A stretch of 64,000 nt of DNA from Gemmatimonadota bacterium (GTDB lineage: Bacteria; Gemmatimonadota; Gemmatimonadetes; Gemmatimonadales; Gemmatimonadaceae), in assembly GCA_016704465.1 (NCBI GenBank), contig JADJAD010000017.1:62001-126000 (forward strand), read 5' to 3'. Positions 1-10,279 of this stretch are shown piece after piece (the first letter of the stretch is position 1; the number at the start of each line of letters is the position of its first letter). The notes under the pieces are model-generated. The model did no database searches, was not told the origin of the DNA, and saw only the letters and a program-made list of their open reading frames with translations. A program made the position numbers and the translations under genes.

Positions 1-1017
1 GATCGATGCGTTCTGCCCCTGGAATGCCAGCGAGGTGAAGTAGGTGATCGACTCGCTTCCACCCGACACCTGCGCCATGTAGCGCTCGTAGCGTCCGTTG
101 GAGACGATTTCCTTGGGGTCGTGCGCGCGATAGCCGTCCGGGCCCGTGAACTGTGTCCAGAGGCGCCCGGGGAATCGATTCGTCGGCGTGCGTTCGTAGC
201 CGCCTTCGCCCTCGAATAGCCACTCGGGCGCGCCGGTGCGCCCGCGCTTGGTGAAGATCTGGATGACGCCGTTGGACCCTTGCGTGCCGTACAGCGTCGC
301 GGCCGCCGCCCCGCGCACGATCTCGACCCGGTCGATCTCCGCGGGATTGATGTCCGCCAATCGATTGATCCCCTGGCCGCCGATGAAGATCGGACGGTCA
401 TCGGAGTTGTTGATCTTCACGCCATCGATGTAGATGACCGGATCGCTGGGGAGGGAGATGGACTTCGTCCCGCGAATCTTGATCTGCCCCGGCGTCCCGA
501 CCGTCGCCTGTCCGACGTTCATGATCACGCCTGGCGTGCGCCCCTTGATCAGCTGGTCGACGCTCAGGATCGGCGCCTTCTCGGTAATTTCCGCGACGTT
601 GAGGCTGGCGACGGAGTTGCCGATCTTGCGCACCTCGGTCGCCGTCGCCGTGCCGGTCACCACCACTTCGCCGAGCGAGATCGCCTTGATACCGAGTTCG
701 AAGTCGAGCGTGGCGCGCTGGCCCGCGACGACCGTCACCGTCTGTTCCTGGGCCGCAAAGCCGAGTTGCCGCACGCCGATCACGCGTGGACCGGGCTGCA
801 CGCCGGCAATCGTATAGCGTCCCGATTCCCCAGTGGTCGTGCCGACATTGGTTCCCTTCACGAACACCTGCGCGCCCGAGATCGGGCGCTTCGACGCGGC
901 GTCCACCACCATGCCGCCGATGCTCCCGACCTGCGCATGCAGTGGCCGCACACCGGGGCTGCTCACGCCCGCCGCGAGGACAACGCTCCACGCAATGAAG
1001 TACTGGGCTCTCTTCAT
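1..1017 (-). CDS. TonB-dependent receptor, SusC/RagA type, N-terminal part
   Basis: Outer-membrane receptor that would import a polymer or peptide fragment using TonB energy. Only the first 339 codons are present because the gene runs off the left edge. An ATG at 1017 opens a Sec signal peptide (about residues 1-29, ending LHAQ). A carboxypeptidase-regulatory-like Ig domain follows (about 31-110), then a plug domain with the typical VYIDGVKINN and EIVRGAAAATLYG segments; the barrel begins with SGGSESITYF. It lies 45 nt downstream of an S9 peptidase on the same strand, so the two are probably cotranscribed and the peptidase may act on what is imported. The substrate cannot be read from the sequence. 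Confidence 0.9.
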   Translation of the reverse strand, partial: MKRAQYFIAWSVVLAAGVSSPGVRPLHAQVGSIGGMVVDAASKRPISGAQVFVKGTNVGTTTGESGRYTIAGVQPGPRVIGVRQLGFAAQEQTVTVVAGQRATLDFELGIKAISLGEVVVTGTATATEVRKIGNSVASLNVAEITEKAPILSVDQLIKGRTPGVIMNVGQATVGTPGQIKIRGTKSISLPSDPVIYIDGVKINNSDDRPIFIGGQGINRLADINPAEIDRVEIVRGAAAATLYGTQGSNGVIQIFTKRGRTGAPEWLFEGEGGYERTPTNRFPGRLWTQFTGPDGYRAHDPKEIVSNGRYERYMAQVSGGSESITYFTSLAFQGQNASI

Positions 1018-1062
1018 GGAACCGCTCCCGACGGTTGAAGGTGGACCTGCAGCGACGATTGC

Positions 1063-3132
1063 CTAACGACGTTTGGGCGGCAGTGGCGAGGACGTGCCCG
1101 TGGCCGAGCCACTGACCGGGATCCAGCGGGTGAACCAGTCCACGTTCCGGGCCATGAGGTCATGGCTCAGGCGCGGATCGGCGATCCCGTGCGGCTGCCC
1201 GGGGTACAGCACCAGCTCCACCGGGGCGCGCCCGATCCCCTTCATGGCCTCGTAGAACTGGATGCTCTGCTCGGCCGGGACGCGTCGGTCGGCCTCGCCC
1301 ACCTGGATCAGCAGCGGGGTGGTCACGTTCTTGACGAAGCGATACGCCGAGCGCTGTTCGTACAACGCGAAGTTCTCCCACGGGCGCGGACCCAGGTACG
1401 TGTGATAGAACTCCGGCATGTCGGTCTGCGAGTACATCGAGATCAGGTCGTTCGCCCCTGCCCCAGCGCTGGCGGCGGCAAATCGCGTGGTGCGGGTGAT
1501 CCCCCAGAACGTGTGATGCCCGCCGAAGCTCCAGCCCATGATCCCGAGCTTGTCAGGCTGCGCAATCCCCTGCGCGATGAGCGCATCGACCCCGGAGTTC
1601 ACGTCGATCCAGTCGCGCCCCGAGATGTCGCCACGATTGAGTCCGCGGAAACGCTCCCCATATCCGGTGGACCCGCGATAGTTCGGCTGGAGCGTGGCGT
1701 AGCCAAGGCCGTTGAGCACCGCGATCGGGTACGCACCGCGCGTTGAGGGGAACCGGTCGCTCGACACCCCGCTCGGCCCCCCGTGAATGACCAGCAGCAG
1801 TGGCACGCGCGTTCCGGCCGTGTAGCCAACCGGAAGGTTGAGGACGCCTTCGATCAGCTCGCCATCGGCCGCCGACTTCCAGTTCACCACGCGCTGTTCA
1901 CCGAAGGCGAGCGACGCGGCCTCGGGATTCGTCGTCGTCAGTCGCCGCGGCTCGAAGCGCGCAAGCGACGACGTGTGCACGTCGGGCGCGTCCGCCCCCG
2001 ACTCGGCGAGGAAGGCGGTGACGTCGCCGCCGCGCGCCATGGAGAAGTTGGCGTAGAACTTCTGTCCGGTCGAAATGGCCTGCGGTGCGCCAACGGCGCG
2101 CCCGTCGCGCAACGGGATTCGAAGCAGTCCGCGCCTGGTGCGCATCGCCGCTTCCACAACCAGTTCCTCGGCGTTGGCGCGCACCAGCACCGCGTCCTCG
2201 TCGAGCTGCTCGGTCAGCGACACCGGAGTCCCACCCTCGAGCGGGACGCGCCAGATCTCCCGATTGTAGGTGCCGAGCAACTGCCCGGTGCCGTAGACCA
2301 GCAAACCAAGGTCGGGCGACCAATCGGCGACGCTTTCGCCGCCTGGCATGGTCGTGACCTGCTTCGCCTCGGCCCCGACGTCGTCCTGCACGTAGACCGC
2401 TCCCGCACCCGAACTGCGCAGCGTCGTTCCGGGCTTCGCGCTGAACGCCATCTGCCGACTATTCGGCCCCCACTCCATGCTCGTCACGTCGAGCAACTCG
2501 GGCGAGCTTCGACGCGTGGTCGTCGCAATTCGATCAGTGAGCGCGGCAACCCAGACGAAGTTCCACTCGTTGGCGTACGACGAGTCGCGCACGAGCGGGT
2601 GCCCCCGCAGCTTCTCCAGTTCCTTGTCGGCCGTCGGCATCGTATCGGTCGCGATGTACGCGATGCGTTGGCCATCCGGTGCGATGCGATACGCGGTGAC
2701 GTTCCGCGCGCTGCGCGTGACGCGCCACGACTCACCGCCGGAGGGTTCGATGCCGAAGACCTGGCTCCGCCCGGTCGAGTCGCGGTCGGAGAGGAAGGCG
2801 AGCCAGCGGCCGTCGGGGGCCCAGCGCGGGGCGCGATCGGTGCGCGGACCGCGAGTGAGCTGTCGCGTGACACTGCCGTCCGTCGCCACGAGCCACACGT
2901 GGGAACGGTTGACGTTGGCTTCGCGGTCCCGGGTGGTCACCGTGTAGGCCACCCAGCGCCCGTCCGGGCTGATCTCGACGTCACTCACCGAACGAAGCGC
3001 GAGCACCCGGTCAATGGTGGCGGGCTCCGGGGCCGACTGCGCCTCGAGAACCGTCGACGTCATTGCACAGGCAATCACCACCGCCAGTAGCGGCGTGCGC
3101 GTGCGCACACGGTCCTGCACCTGCTTCGACAT
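1063..3132 (-). CDS. S9 family serine peptidase (acylaminoacyl-peptidase-like), exported
   Basis: Prolyl-oligopeptidase-type exopeptidase of 689 residues, probably periplasmic. The start is ATG 3132 (MSKQVQDR), which gives a Sec signal peptide; the longer reading from 3171 has no support. The first 400 residues form a beta-propeller of TolB/WD-like blades (ISPDGRWVAYT, WAPDGRWLAFLSD). The C-terminal alpha/beta hydrolase has Ser535 in GWSFGGH, Asp about 615 in GEADRRVP and His about 648 in GQPHG. Its TAG stop lies inside a CGTTAGGC octamer. Cotranscription with the downstream receptor and the presence of a second S9 gene upstream suggest a peptide-degradation locus. Exact specificity is unknown. 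Confidence 0.92.
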   Translation of the reverse strand: MSKQVQDRVRTRTPLLAVVIACAMTSTVLEAQSAPEPATIDRVLALRSVSDVEISPDGRWVAYTVTTRDREANVNRSHVWLVATDGSVTRQLTRGPRTDRAPRWAPDGRWLAFLSDRDSTGRSQVFGIEPSGGESWRVTRSARNVTAYRIAPDGQRIAYIATDTMPTADKELEKLRGHPLVRDSSYANEWNFVWVAALTDRIATTTRRSSPELLDVTSMEWGPNSRQMAFSAKPGTTLRSSGAGAVYVQDDVGAEAKQVTTMPGGESVADWSPDLGLLVYGTGQLLGTYNREIWRVPLEGGTPVSLTEQLDEDAVLVRANAEELVVEAAMRTRRGLLRIPLRDGRAVGAPQAISTGQKFYANFSMARGGDVTAFLAESGADAPDVHTSSLARFEPRRLTTTNPEAASLAFGEQRVVNWKSAADGELIEGVLNLPVGYTAGTRVPLLLVIHGGPSGVSSDRFPSTRGAYPIAVLNGLGYATLQPNYRGSTGYGERFRGLNRGDISGRDWIDVNSGVDALIAQGIAQPDKLGIMGWSFGGHHTFWGITRTTRFAAASAGAGANDLISMYSQTDMPEFYHTYLGPRPWENFALYEQRSAYRFVKNVTTPLLIQVGEADRRVPAEQSIQFYEAMKGIGRAPVELVLYPGQPHGIADPRLSHDLMARNVDWFTRWIPVSGSATGTSSPLPPKRR

Positions 3133-3312
3133 GGCGCGACTCCTATGGCTGGGTTCGGCGTACACCCCCACGTGAGCACGAAGCCTGACGACGCCGAGTG
3201 CTACTGGTTCAGCGGCACTCCTGCCACGCCCTGCAGGCTGGCTGCAGGCATCCCTCTTTGTCGGCCAATGTGTGTACAGTGTTCGCGAAATCGCAAGGGC
3301 CGACGTGCTCGG

Positions 3313-5265
3313 TTACTTCAGTCGCTGCACGAAGTAATCGGCCCACTCGCGATCGACGTCGCGGGCGCGAACCGGGTCGGCGGGAAAGTGCCCCGCGACC
3401 GGCCAGAGCTTCATGCGCACATCGCGCCCACGTTCCTTGAGGGCATTGAACAACTTGTACGACTGCGTCACCGGCACACGAACGTCGCCCGTGTTCGACA
3501 GGAGGAGGAGCGGCGTCTTCATGTTGTCGACGTAGGTCATCGGCGACTGCTCCTTCATGAGCGCGAGGTCCTTGGGAAAGGTGAGCGTCTCGCCGTACGC
3601 GCGGATATACAGGCTCAGGTCGTTGAGGTTGTAGTCGTCGACGAGGTCGATCACGGCGGCGCCGGCCATGGCTGCCTTCCACCCGGTGTAGTGCCCGATG
3701 AGCCACGTGGTCATGTAGCCGCCGTACGACCACCCCGAGACCCCGATGCGCGTGGTGTCCACGTACGCACGCTTCTTGAGGATGGCCAGGCCGGCCATCA
3801 CGTCCCGTCCCGGTCCGGCGCCGTGGTCGCGATAGACCGCCGAATAGAGCGCGTTGCCGTGGTTGTCGCTTCCGCGGTAGTTGGGCTCGAAGACGAGGAA
3901 GCCCTTGCCGGCCAAGAGCTGCGAGCGCGTCGAAAAGACCTCGCGCGAGGACCCCCACGGGCCACCGTGGATGTTGAGGACGAGCGGGTATCGCTGCGCC
4001 GGGTTGAATCCGGGAGGGAAGGTCAGGATGCCGTCGAGCGGCAGGCCGTCATCACTCGTCCAGCGTAACGACTCCAGCTTGCCTAACGCCATCGCCGCCA
4101 CGCTCGCGTGCAGGTCGGTGAGTCGCTCGGGCGCCGTCGCCCCGGGACGCACGACGTAGAGTTCCGGCGGGCGCAATGCCTCGGTCCCGATGAAGACGAT
4201 CGCCCCGTCGGCCGCGACGTCGACGTCGCCGACCCCGACGCGCCCCACGTCGATGCGGCGCGGCGGCCCCTCGAGCGGAATGTCCCACAGCCCGCTCGCC
4301 GTCCCGTCGGGGGCGCTGCTCACCACGGCGCGCGAATCGCTGCGCCATGCTCCGCGCGAGAAGTTGCGATCGAGCGGAACGGTCAGGCGGCGGAACGCCC
4401 CGCCGTTCAGCGGCAGCAGGCCCAGCTCGGACTGGTTCTTCACGTGCCCGTCGACCGGACACGATAGCAGGAGCTGCCCACCGTCCGGCGAGAGCCAACC
4501 GGCACCGCACTTCCGTCCCTCGATCCCTGGAATCGGTGCAATGCGACCCGACGCGACGTCGAGGACCGAGAGTGCACGCCGTTCCCACTCCCGCGTCCCC
4601 GCCGACTCTTGCCGCGTGAAGTACAGCAGCCGACCGTCGGCGGACCAGGTGATCGTGGAGAAGAGGCCCGGGATCGACCAATCGCCCCCTGCCAGCGGTG
4701 TCGCCTCGCCCCCGTCCGACGCGATGCTGAACAGCTGGTTGGCGCGCGGCGCCGCGAGGGTGAGGTAGTCGTTCCCGTTGATCTCGAAGGCGTCGTCGAA
4801 CTTGCCGCGCGCCGGACTCGTGGCCGACGCGACGAAAGCAAACGCGGCGCCATCGGGGCGCCAGGCGAAGGTGCCGATCCCGGTGGGAGCGTACGTCACC
4901 TGGCGCGCGTCACCACCACCAGCAGGAAGGACGAAGAGCTGCGTCTTCCCCTCCACCGACGCGAGGAAGGCGAGGCGGTCGCCGCTCGGCGACCAGCGCG
5001 GCGACGAGGCGCTCTTGCGTTGCGTGAGCGTTCGCGTCGCGCGCGACCGGAGGTCGACCTCGACCACCTCCGCCTCCCAGACATTCGTGTCGTAGTTCGG
5101 CCAGGCGACGACCAGAGCCGCACGGTTGCCGTCGGGCGCGACGTGCAGGGCCGTCACGCGCGCGACCTTCGCGTAGTGCTCGAGTGAGAACGTCTGCGCC
5201 TCGGCCTGCACCGCGACGGTGCCGGTGAGGGCGAGGCAGGAGAGCACGTGCAGACAGCCACGCAT
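3313..5265 (-). CDS. S9 family serine peptidase (dipeptidyl aminopeptidase-like), exported
   Basis: A second prolyl-oligopeptidase-family enzyme of 650 residues with a Sec signal peptide (residues 1-24, ending AEAQ). The propeller domain shows repeated WSPSGDRLAF-like blades. The catalytic triad is visible as Ser513 in SGWSYGGYMT, Asp about 594 in NTGDVRVPV and His about 626 in VAGHFP. The start ATG 5265 is preceded by no convincing Shine-Dalgarno site but fits the signal peptide exactly. It is about 180 nt upstream of the other S9 gene on the same strand. It probably cleaves short peptides in the periplasm, and may form a three-gene unit with that gene and the TonB receptor. The GGYMT signature is closer to dipeptidyl peptidase IV/acylaminoacyl peptidases than to true prolyl oligopeptidase. 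Confidence 0.92.
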   Translation of the reverse strand: MRGCLHVLSCLALTGTVAVQAEAQTFSLEHYAKVARVTALHVAPDGNRAALVVAWPNYDTNVWEAEVVEVDLRSRATRTLTQRKSASSPRWSPSGDRLAFLASVEGKTQLFVLPAGGGDARQVTYAPTGIGTFAWRPDGAAFAFVASATSPARGKFDDAFEINGNDYLTLAAPRANQLFSIASDGGEATPLAGGDWSIPGLFSTITWSADGRLLYFTRQESAGTREWERRALSVLDVASGRIAPIPGIEGRKCGAGWLSPDGGQLLLSCPVDGHVKNQSELGLLPLNGGAFRRLTVPLDRNFSRGAWRSDSRAVVSSAPDGTASGLWDIPLEGPPRRIDVGRVGVGDVDVAADGAIVFIGTEALRPPELYVVRPGATAPERLTDLHASVAAMALGKLESLRWTSDDGLPLDGILTFPPGFNPAQRYPLVLNIHGGPWGSSREVFSTRSQLLAGKGFLVFEPNYRGSDNHGNALYSAVYRDHGAGPGRDVMAGLAILKKRAYVDTTRIGVSGWSYGGYMTTWLIGHYTGWKAAMAGAAVIDLVDDYNLNDLSLYIRAYGETLTFPKDLALMKEQSPMTYVDNMKTPLLLLSNTGDVRVPVTQSYKLFNALKERGRDVRMKLWPVAGHFPADPVRARDVDREWADYFVQRLK

Positions 5266-5634
5266 GGCGACACCTCAGGCGAGTGAAAAGATGGCGCAAA
5301 GTTACTCGCCACCGTTGTGCACGCCAGCTCGCCGGTTCCGGCGCTTTCGCGCGTGTTGGCTCGCGTTGGCGCGCGTTCGCGCGCGCGCGTGTTGACGCAC
5401 GGGACTCGCTCCGCGTTGCGGCTGAGACTGGCAATGGCCTTCTATATAGGGACAGTACACGAGCCGCCGTACGGGAGTTGCCCGCCGAACGCGCAACGCG
5501 CACCCGTCCGGATGGACGCAGCAACCTCAGCATTCCATCGCTAGACAGCATTGGTGACGGTCGTCATAATCGACCGGCCCGATTCGAGGGGCAAGTCGGT
5601 CGGGCGGCGTTCACCCACTGGTACGGAGGGAGGC
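5266..5634. promoter_or_regulatory. divergent intergenic region before the SusC gene
   Basis: These 369 bases separate the leftward S9 peptidase from the rightward SusC gene and so should hold two promoters. An alternating CG stretch lies at about 5370-5400. A TATATA box at 5443-5448 is the best -10 candidate for the rightward unit, but no clear -35 is at the usual distance. A strong Shine-Dalgarno GGAGGGAGG (5624-5633) fixes the ATG at 5635 as the SusC start. No gene is seen here. Confidence 0.4.
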
Positions 5635-8600
5635 ATGAATTCCAGTTTCTCGGTATCGCGCGTGTCACGGTTGGCGGCGATGCTATCGCTGGTTGCCGTC
5701 GTCACCACATCCACCGAACTGTCGGCTCAACAAACCGGGCGCATCCGGGGCAGAGTCACGGATGCCGCAGACCAGGCCGCGCTCCCTGCCGCCCAGATCC
5801 AGGTGGTTGGCACGACCATCGGCGGAATCACTGGGGCGACTGGGCAATACGTCATTGCCGGTGCGCCGACTGGGACGGTGGCCCTACGCGTCCGTCGCAT
5901 CGGCTACACCAGTGTGACGCGTGAGGTCGTCGTCCCGGCGGATGGCGAAGTGGTGGCCGACATCGGGCTCACGCGTGCAGCGACGCAACTCTCCGAAGTG
6001 ATCACCACCGCGACAGGCGATGTCGAGAAGAAGTCGTACGGCAACGTGGTGGCGACCATCAATGCCGACTCCCTCGTCGGCAAGGCCCCGATCACCAACG
6101 TGAACGAGCTACTGCAAGCACGGACTGCCGGTCTCCAGGTGATCCAGGGGACGGGGCAGACCGGGGCGTCGAGCTCGATCCGCATCCGCGGCGCCAGCTC
6201 GCTCTCCCTCACCAACGAACCCCTCATCATTGTCGATGGCATCCGATTCGACAATTCGCCGGCCGCGTCCAACTTCTCGTCGATTCGCATCAATCAGCTC
6301 GGCACGCTCAATCCCGACGAGATCGAGTCGCTCGACGTGATCAAGGGTCCGTCAGCTGCCGCGCTGTACGGCACGGCGGCGGCCAACGGGGTCATCGTGA
6401 TCCGCACCAAGAAGGGGGCCGTCGGCGCTCCGCGCTGGAACGTGTTCGCCGAGGGGGGGGCGGTGTCGCAGCCCGCCGAGATCACCCCGAACTACCAGGG
6501 CTGGGGGACGAACCTGAACGCGGCGGGACAGCGCATCGGCGGGCCGGTCCAGTGCAAGGTCTTCGCCGCCGCGCGCCGGGCGTGCGAGCTCGACTCGCTC
6601 ACCACCTACAACCCGTGGACAGCGTCCGAGACGAACCCCTTCCAGACGCAGCCGCGCTATACCACCGGGCTGCAGGTCTCCGGCGGGAGCGACCAGCTTC
6701 GCTACTTCATCTCGGGTGAACACCAGAACGAAGTCGGGCCGTACACCATGCCCGACTTCGAGATCAATCGCATCACCGCCCTGCGCGGCTCGCGCCCGCT
6801 CGATCGGGAGATCACCCCCAACGAGCTCACGATGAATTCGATGCGAGGCAACTTCTCGATCAGCATCCGGCCGAACCTTACGCTCGACGTCAACTCGGGC
6901 TACGTCCGGCGCAACCTCTACAACGCCTTCGAGGGGACGTTCTTCGCCGGGATGACCTTCCAGTTCATGACAGGACCCGGCTTCAAGAACGCGACCAACG
7001 GCCTGCAGCGAGAGTTTGTCGGCGACATCTTCGGTGTCGAGGGACAGCTGCGCGATGATCGTTTCACCGGGAGTTCGTCGCTCAACTGGCAACCCTACTC
7101 CTGGCTGACCGCGCGCGCGGTCGTCGGCATCGACCAGTCGAACTCCTTCGGCTATCGGCAGCAGCTCAAGGGGCAGGGTCCACAGGTCGGCATCTCGTGG
7201 GGGCCGATATCGAACGAAGGTGGCAAGGACTACAACCGCTCCAACAATTCGCGCTACACCTTCGATGTCGGCGCCACGGCCACGAAGGACTTCGCCAACC
7301 AGATTTCGCTGCGAAGCTCGGTCGGGGTCCAGCGCTTCTTCGACGCACTGTACCAGTCGCAGGGACGCGGCTACGGCCTCCCTCCCGGAGCCTCCACCCC
7401 GAACTCGGCACGACAGCGCGAATCGTGGGAGTTCACCTCGGAGGAGGCGACCTACGGCGCCTTCGTCGAGGAAGCCGTGGCGTGGCGCGATCGCCTCTTC
7501 CTCTCCGGCGCCATCCGCACCGACCAGACGTCGGCCTTCGGCCGCGAGGCCAAGCGCACGATCTATCCGCGCGCGGCGGTGTCGTACGTCATCTCCGACG
7601 AAGAATGGTTCCCGACGCTCCCCGGCGTCGATCGCTTGCGCTTGCGCACGGCATACGGCAAGGCCGGTGTGCAGCCCAGCACCATCGCCGCCCTCCAGTT
7701 CCTCGGTGCGGCCGCCTTCCCCACAGGGACCGGGGCGGACGAACCGGGGCTCCGCCTGGCGTCGATCGGCAACCAGAACCTGAAGCCCGAGGTCACCACC
7801 GAAGTGGAAGGTGGCTTCGACGTCGGATTCCTCGACGGGCGCATCAACGTCGAGGCGACCATGTTCCGCAAGCTGTCGCGTGACGCCTTGTTCAACCGCC
7901 CGCTCCCGCCGTCGTACGGCACGGCGATCGGCTCGGGTTCGCCGACGCAGTGGCAGAACCTGGCCGCGGTCGAGAATCGCGGCACCGAGCTGACGGTCGA
8001 CGTCGCAGTCCTTCGCGGCCGTGCCCTCTCGCTCGACCTGCGCGCGAATGGCTCGCTCCTCAAGAACAAGCTGGTCGACGCCGGCAGTGTGCCGCTGCCG
8101 ACGACACCGGGCCCGCGCAACGAAGTCGGCTATCCACTCTTCGGACTGTGGGATCGCAAGATCGCCGGCTACTCCGACACCAACGGCGACGGCCTGATCG
8201 GCGACGATGAGATCGACGTGCCGGCCGCGCTGGCGTATCGCGGCCCGTCGCTCCCACAGCGCGAGGCCGGGCTGAGCACGACGGTCGGGTTCCTCAATCG
8301 CGCCCTGCAGCTGTCGGTCCTCATGGACTACCGCGGCGACTTCTACAAGCGGTGGCGGTACGAGGAATGGCGCTGTCAGTCGAGCGGCAACTGCGCGGCC
8401 GTCAACGACCCGAATGCACCGCTCGCCGACCAGGCAGCGGCCACCGCCGCCAACAGCTCGTCGAAGCGCACGGTCTGGGGCTACTTCGTCCCCAACGACT
8501 TCATGAAGCTGCGCGAGATTGCTGCCAACTACACGCTGCCGCCCAATCTCGCGGCGCGCTGGCTGCATTCACGCACGCTGTCGATCAACATCGCCATGCG

Positions 8601-8745
8601 CAACCTCGGGTACCCGTGGTCCCGGTATCCCGGGATCGACCCGGAGTCCAACAACGACGTGAACAACGGAGGCGGCGGCAACACGGAGCTGACAGCCCAA
8701 CCGCCGCTGCGGTACTTCATCTCCCGCGTCAACATCCAGTTCTGA
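5635..8745 (+). CDS. SusC/RagA-type TonB-linked outer membrane receptor
   Basis: Full-length outer-membrane importer of 1036 residues. The start ATG 5635 has a strong Shine-Dalgarno; upstream in-frame codons lack one. The layout is a signal peptide (1 to about 32, ending LSAQ), a carboxypeptidase-regulatory-like domain (about 36-115), a plug (about 125-240, with EPLIIVDGIRFDN and DVIKGPSAAALYGTAAANG), then a 22-strand type barrel ending in FISRVNIQF with the C-terminal Phe expected for BAM insertion. The next gene encodes a SusD-like lipoprotein, the usual lid of such a receptor. SusCD pairs are best known from Bacteroidota glycan uptake, but those near S9 peptidases may import peptides. The substrate is not visible. 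Confidence 0.95.
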   Translation: MNSSFSVSRVSRLAAMLSLVAVVTTSTELSAQQTGRIRGRVTDAADQAALPAAQIQVVGTTIGGITGATGQYVIAGAPTGTVALRVRRIGYTSVTREVVVPADGEVVADIGLTRAATQLSEVITTATGDVEKKSYGNVVATINADSLVGKAPITNVNELLQARTAGLQVIQGTGQTGASSSIRIRGASSLSLTNEPLIIVDGIRFDNSPAASNFSSIRINQLGTLNPDEIESLDVIKGPSAAALYGTAAANGVIVIRTKKGAVGAPRWNVFAEGGAVSQPAEITPNYQGWGTNLNAAGQRIGGPVQCKVFAAARRACELDSLTTYNPWTASETNPFQTQPRYTTGLQVSGGSDQLRYFISGEHQNEVGPYTMPDFEINRITALRGSRPLDREITPNELTMNSMRGNFSISIRPNLTLDVNSGYVRRNLYNAFEGTFFAGMTFQFMTGPGFKNATNGLQREFVGDIFGVEGQLRDDRFTGSSSLNWQPYSWLTARAVVGIDQSNSFGYRQQLKGQGPQVGISWGPISNEGGKDYNRSNNSRYTFDVGATATKDFANQISLRSSVGVQRFFDALYQSQGRGYGLPPGASTPNSARQRESWEFTSEEATYGAFVEEAVAWRDRLFLSGAIRTDQTSAFGREAKRTIYPRAAVSYVISDEEWFPTLPGVDRLRLRTAYGKAGVQPSTIAALQFLGAAAFPTGTGADEPGLRLASIGNQNLKPEVTTEVEGGFDVGFLDGRINVEATMFRKLSRDALFNRPLPPSYGTAIGSGSPTQWQNLAAVENRGTELTVDVAVLRGRALSLDLRANGSLLKNKLVDAGSVPLPTTPGPRNEVGYPLFGLWDRKIAGYSDTNGDGLIGDDEIDVPAALAYRGPSLPQREAGLSTTVGFLNRALQLSVLMDYRGDFYKRWRYEEWRCQSSGNCAAVNDPNAPLADQAAATAANSSSKRTVWGYFVPNDFMKLREIAANYTLPPNLAARWLHSRTLSINIAMRNLGYPWSRYPGIDPESNNDVNNGGGGNTELTAQPPLRYFISRVNIQF

Positions 8746-8787
8746 GTCGCGGCCCGATTGCCTATCCACTTCGAATTGAGCCAATCC

Positions 8788-10137
8788 ATGACGAATAGAA
8801 CACGGCATTCGACGCTCACGGCCCTCGCCTTGGCCCTGGGAGTCGCAGCGTGCAGTACCTCCGAAATGCTCGACGTCCAGACACCGGACCAGATCACCCC
8901 CGACAAGGCGGCAAGCGCGGTCGGCGCCGCCGCGCTGCGGGCCTCGGCGATCGGCAACTTCGCCGCCTTCTACGGCGGCGACTACGGCGGATCGTTCCAC
9001 GGAGTCAACATCACCAGCGGCATGCTCACCGACGAGATCGAGTCGGCACGCGGCGGAACTGAGCATCTCGACAGCCGCGCGCAGAATGAGGCGGTGCAAC
9101 CGCTGAGCACCACCTGGGCCTTCGTCGGCCAGTCGACGACGCAGACCATTCGGGGGATCAAGGCGCTCAAGGAGTTCGCCCTCGAGTCGACCGCGGGCGA
9201 AAAGGCGACCAAGGCGACCCAGGTCGGGCACCTCTACGCCTTGCAGGGCTTCGCCTACATCATCCTCGGCGAGAACTACTGCAGCGGCATCCCCGTCGCC
9301 AACGCCGACGACCTGGATCCCAAGACCGACGTCCTCACCACGGCGCAGCTGTTCGCCCGGGCGCAGGCCTACCTCGACACAGCCGGCACCACGCTCGGCT
9401 CCACGGCCGCCGATCAGCCGTTTCGGAATCTGGTCGCCGTGGGCAAGGGACGCGTCCTCACCGACCTCGCGCGCTACGACGACGCGGCGACCGCGGTGGC
9501 GTCCGTTCCGACCAATTTCGTCTTCAACGTCAGCTATTCGGGCACATCGGTCGTGAATGCCATCTACGACTGGATGAACGGCACGTTGAACTACGCCCCG
9601 GCCGACAACGAGGGGGGCAACGGGATGGACTACATCTCAGCGCGTGACCCGCGCGTGACCGTGATCCGGAACTCGGCGGGCGAGCCCACGCCGCGCGCCG
9701 GCCAGGACGGCGCGATTCACTTCACGCAGACCGTCTTCCCGCTGGCTGGCTCGCCCATCCCGCTTGCCACCGGCGTCGAGGCGCGGATGATCCAGGCCGA
9801 GGCCGCGCTCAAGTCCGGAGACGCCACGGCGTACCTGGCCAGGATGAACGATGCACGGACGACCATCGCCTCGCTCACGCCGCTCGCCGATCCGGGCGCC
9901 ACGACCGCGCGGGAAGATCTCCTGTTCCGCGAACGGGCCTTCTGGTTCTGGGGGACAGCGCACCGGCTGGGTGACTTGCGCCGCCTGGTGAAAGACTACA
10001 AGCGCGCAGCGACGTCCGTGTATCCCAACGGCCCGTACTTCAAGGGTGGCGCCTACGGCACGGATGTGGTGCTCATCCCGGCGCAGGCCGAGCGTAACAA
10101 CCCCGACTTCCAGGGGTGCGCGCCGACCACGCCCTGA
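8788..10137 (+). CDS. SusD/RagB-like surface lipoprotein
   Basis: Predicted substrate-binding lid (449 residues) of the SusC receptor encoded 42 bases upstream. ATG 8788 begins a lipoprotein signal with lipobox GVAAC (Cys22). The helical, TPR-like body and the C-terminal segment LLFRERAFWFWGTAHRLGDLRR are typical of the family, where the last phrase is the conserved E-R-x-E/F-W-x2-G-x-R-x-x-DL type motif. It is shorter than many Bacteroidota SusD proteins (about 500-600 residues), as is common for variants in other phyla. A perfect 15-bp hairpin 32 nt after the stop closes the SusCD operon. Confidence 0.9.
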   Translation: MTNRTRHSTLTALALALGVAACSTSEMLDVQTPDQITPDKAASAVGAAALRASAIGNFAAFYGGDYGGSFHGVNITSGMLTDEIESARGGTEHLDSRAQNEAVQPLSTTWAFVGQSTTQTIRGIKALKEFALESTAGEKATKATQVGHLYALQGFAYIILGENYCSGIPVANADDLDPKTDVLTTAQLFARAQAYLDTAGTTLGSTAADQPFRNLVAVGKGRVLTDLARYDDAATAVASVPTNFVFNVSYSGTSVVNAIYDWMNGTLNYAPADNEGGNGMDYISARDPRVTVIRNSAGEPTPRAGQDGAIHFTQTVFPLAGSPIPLATGVEARMIQAEAALKSGDATAYLARMNDARTTIASLTPLADPGATTAREDLLFRERAFWFWGTAHRLGDLRRLVKDYKRAATSVYPNGPYFKGGAYGTDVVLIPAQAERNNPDFQGCAPTTP

Positions 10138-10169
10138 GGCCCACCGATCGGTCGACAGCATCCACTAAC

Positions 10170-10215
10170 GCACGAGTCCCCGGAAATCGCAGCGACGGCG
10201 TCCGGGGACTCGTGC
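10170..10215. terminator. bidirectional hairpin between SusD and porin genes
   Basis: The arms 10170-10184 and 10201-10215 pair perfectly over 15 bases (GCACGAGTCCCCGGA and its reverse complement) around a 16-base loop. The hairpin sits in the convergent gap between the SusD gene and the leftward porin gene, the right place for a shared terminator. No T-tract follows on either strand. Confidence 0.75.
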
Positions 10216-10279
10216 AGCTGCCCAGGACGGGCGCGCCACGTTGTCGAGGCGTACGCTCGTCGCACACGACGTCACGGCT

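Noticed and set aside
6352..8568. A 738-codon open frame opposite the SusC gene
   Set aside because: Antisense shadow; the plus-strand frame has signal peptide, plug and barrel motifs, the antisense one has none.
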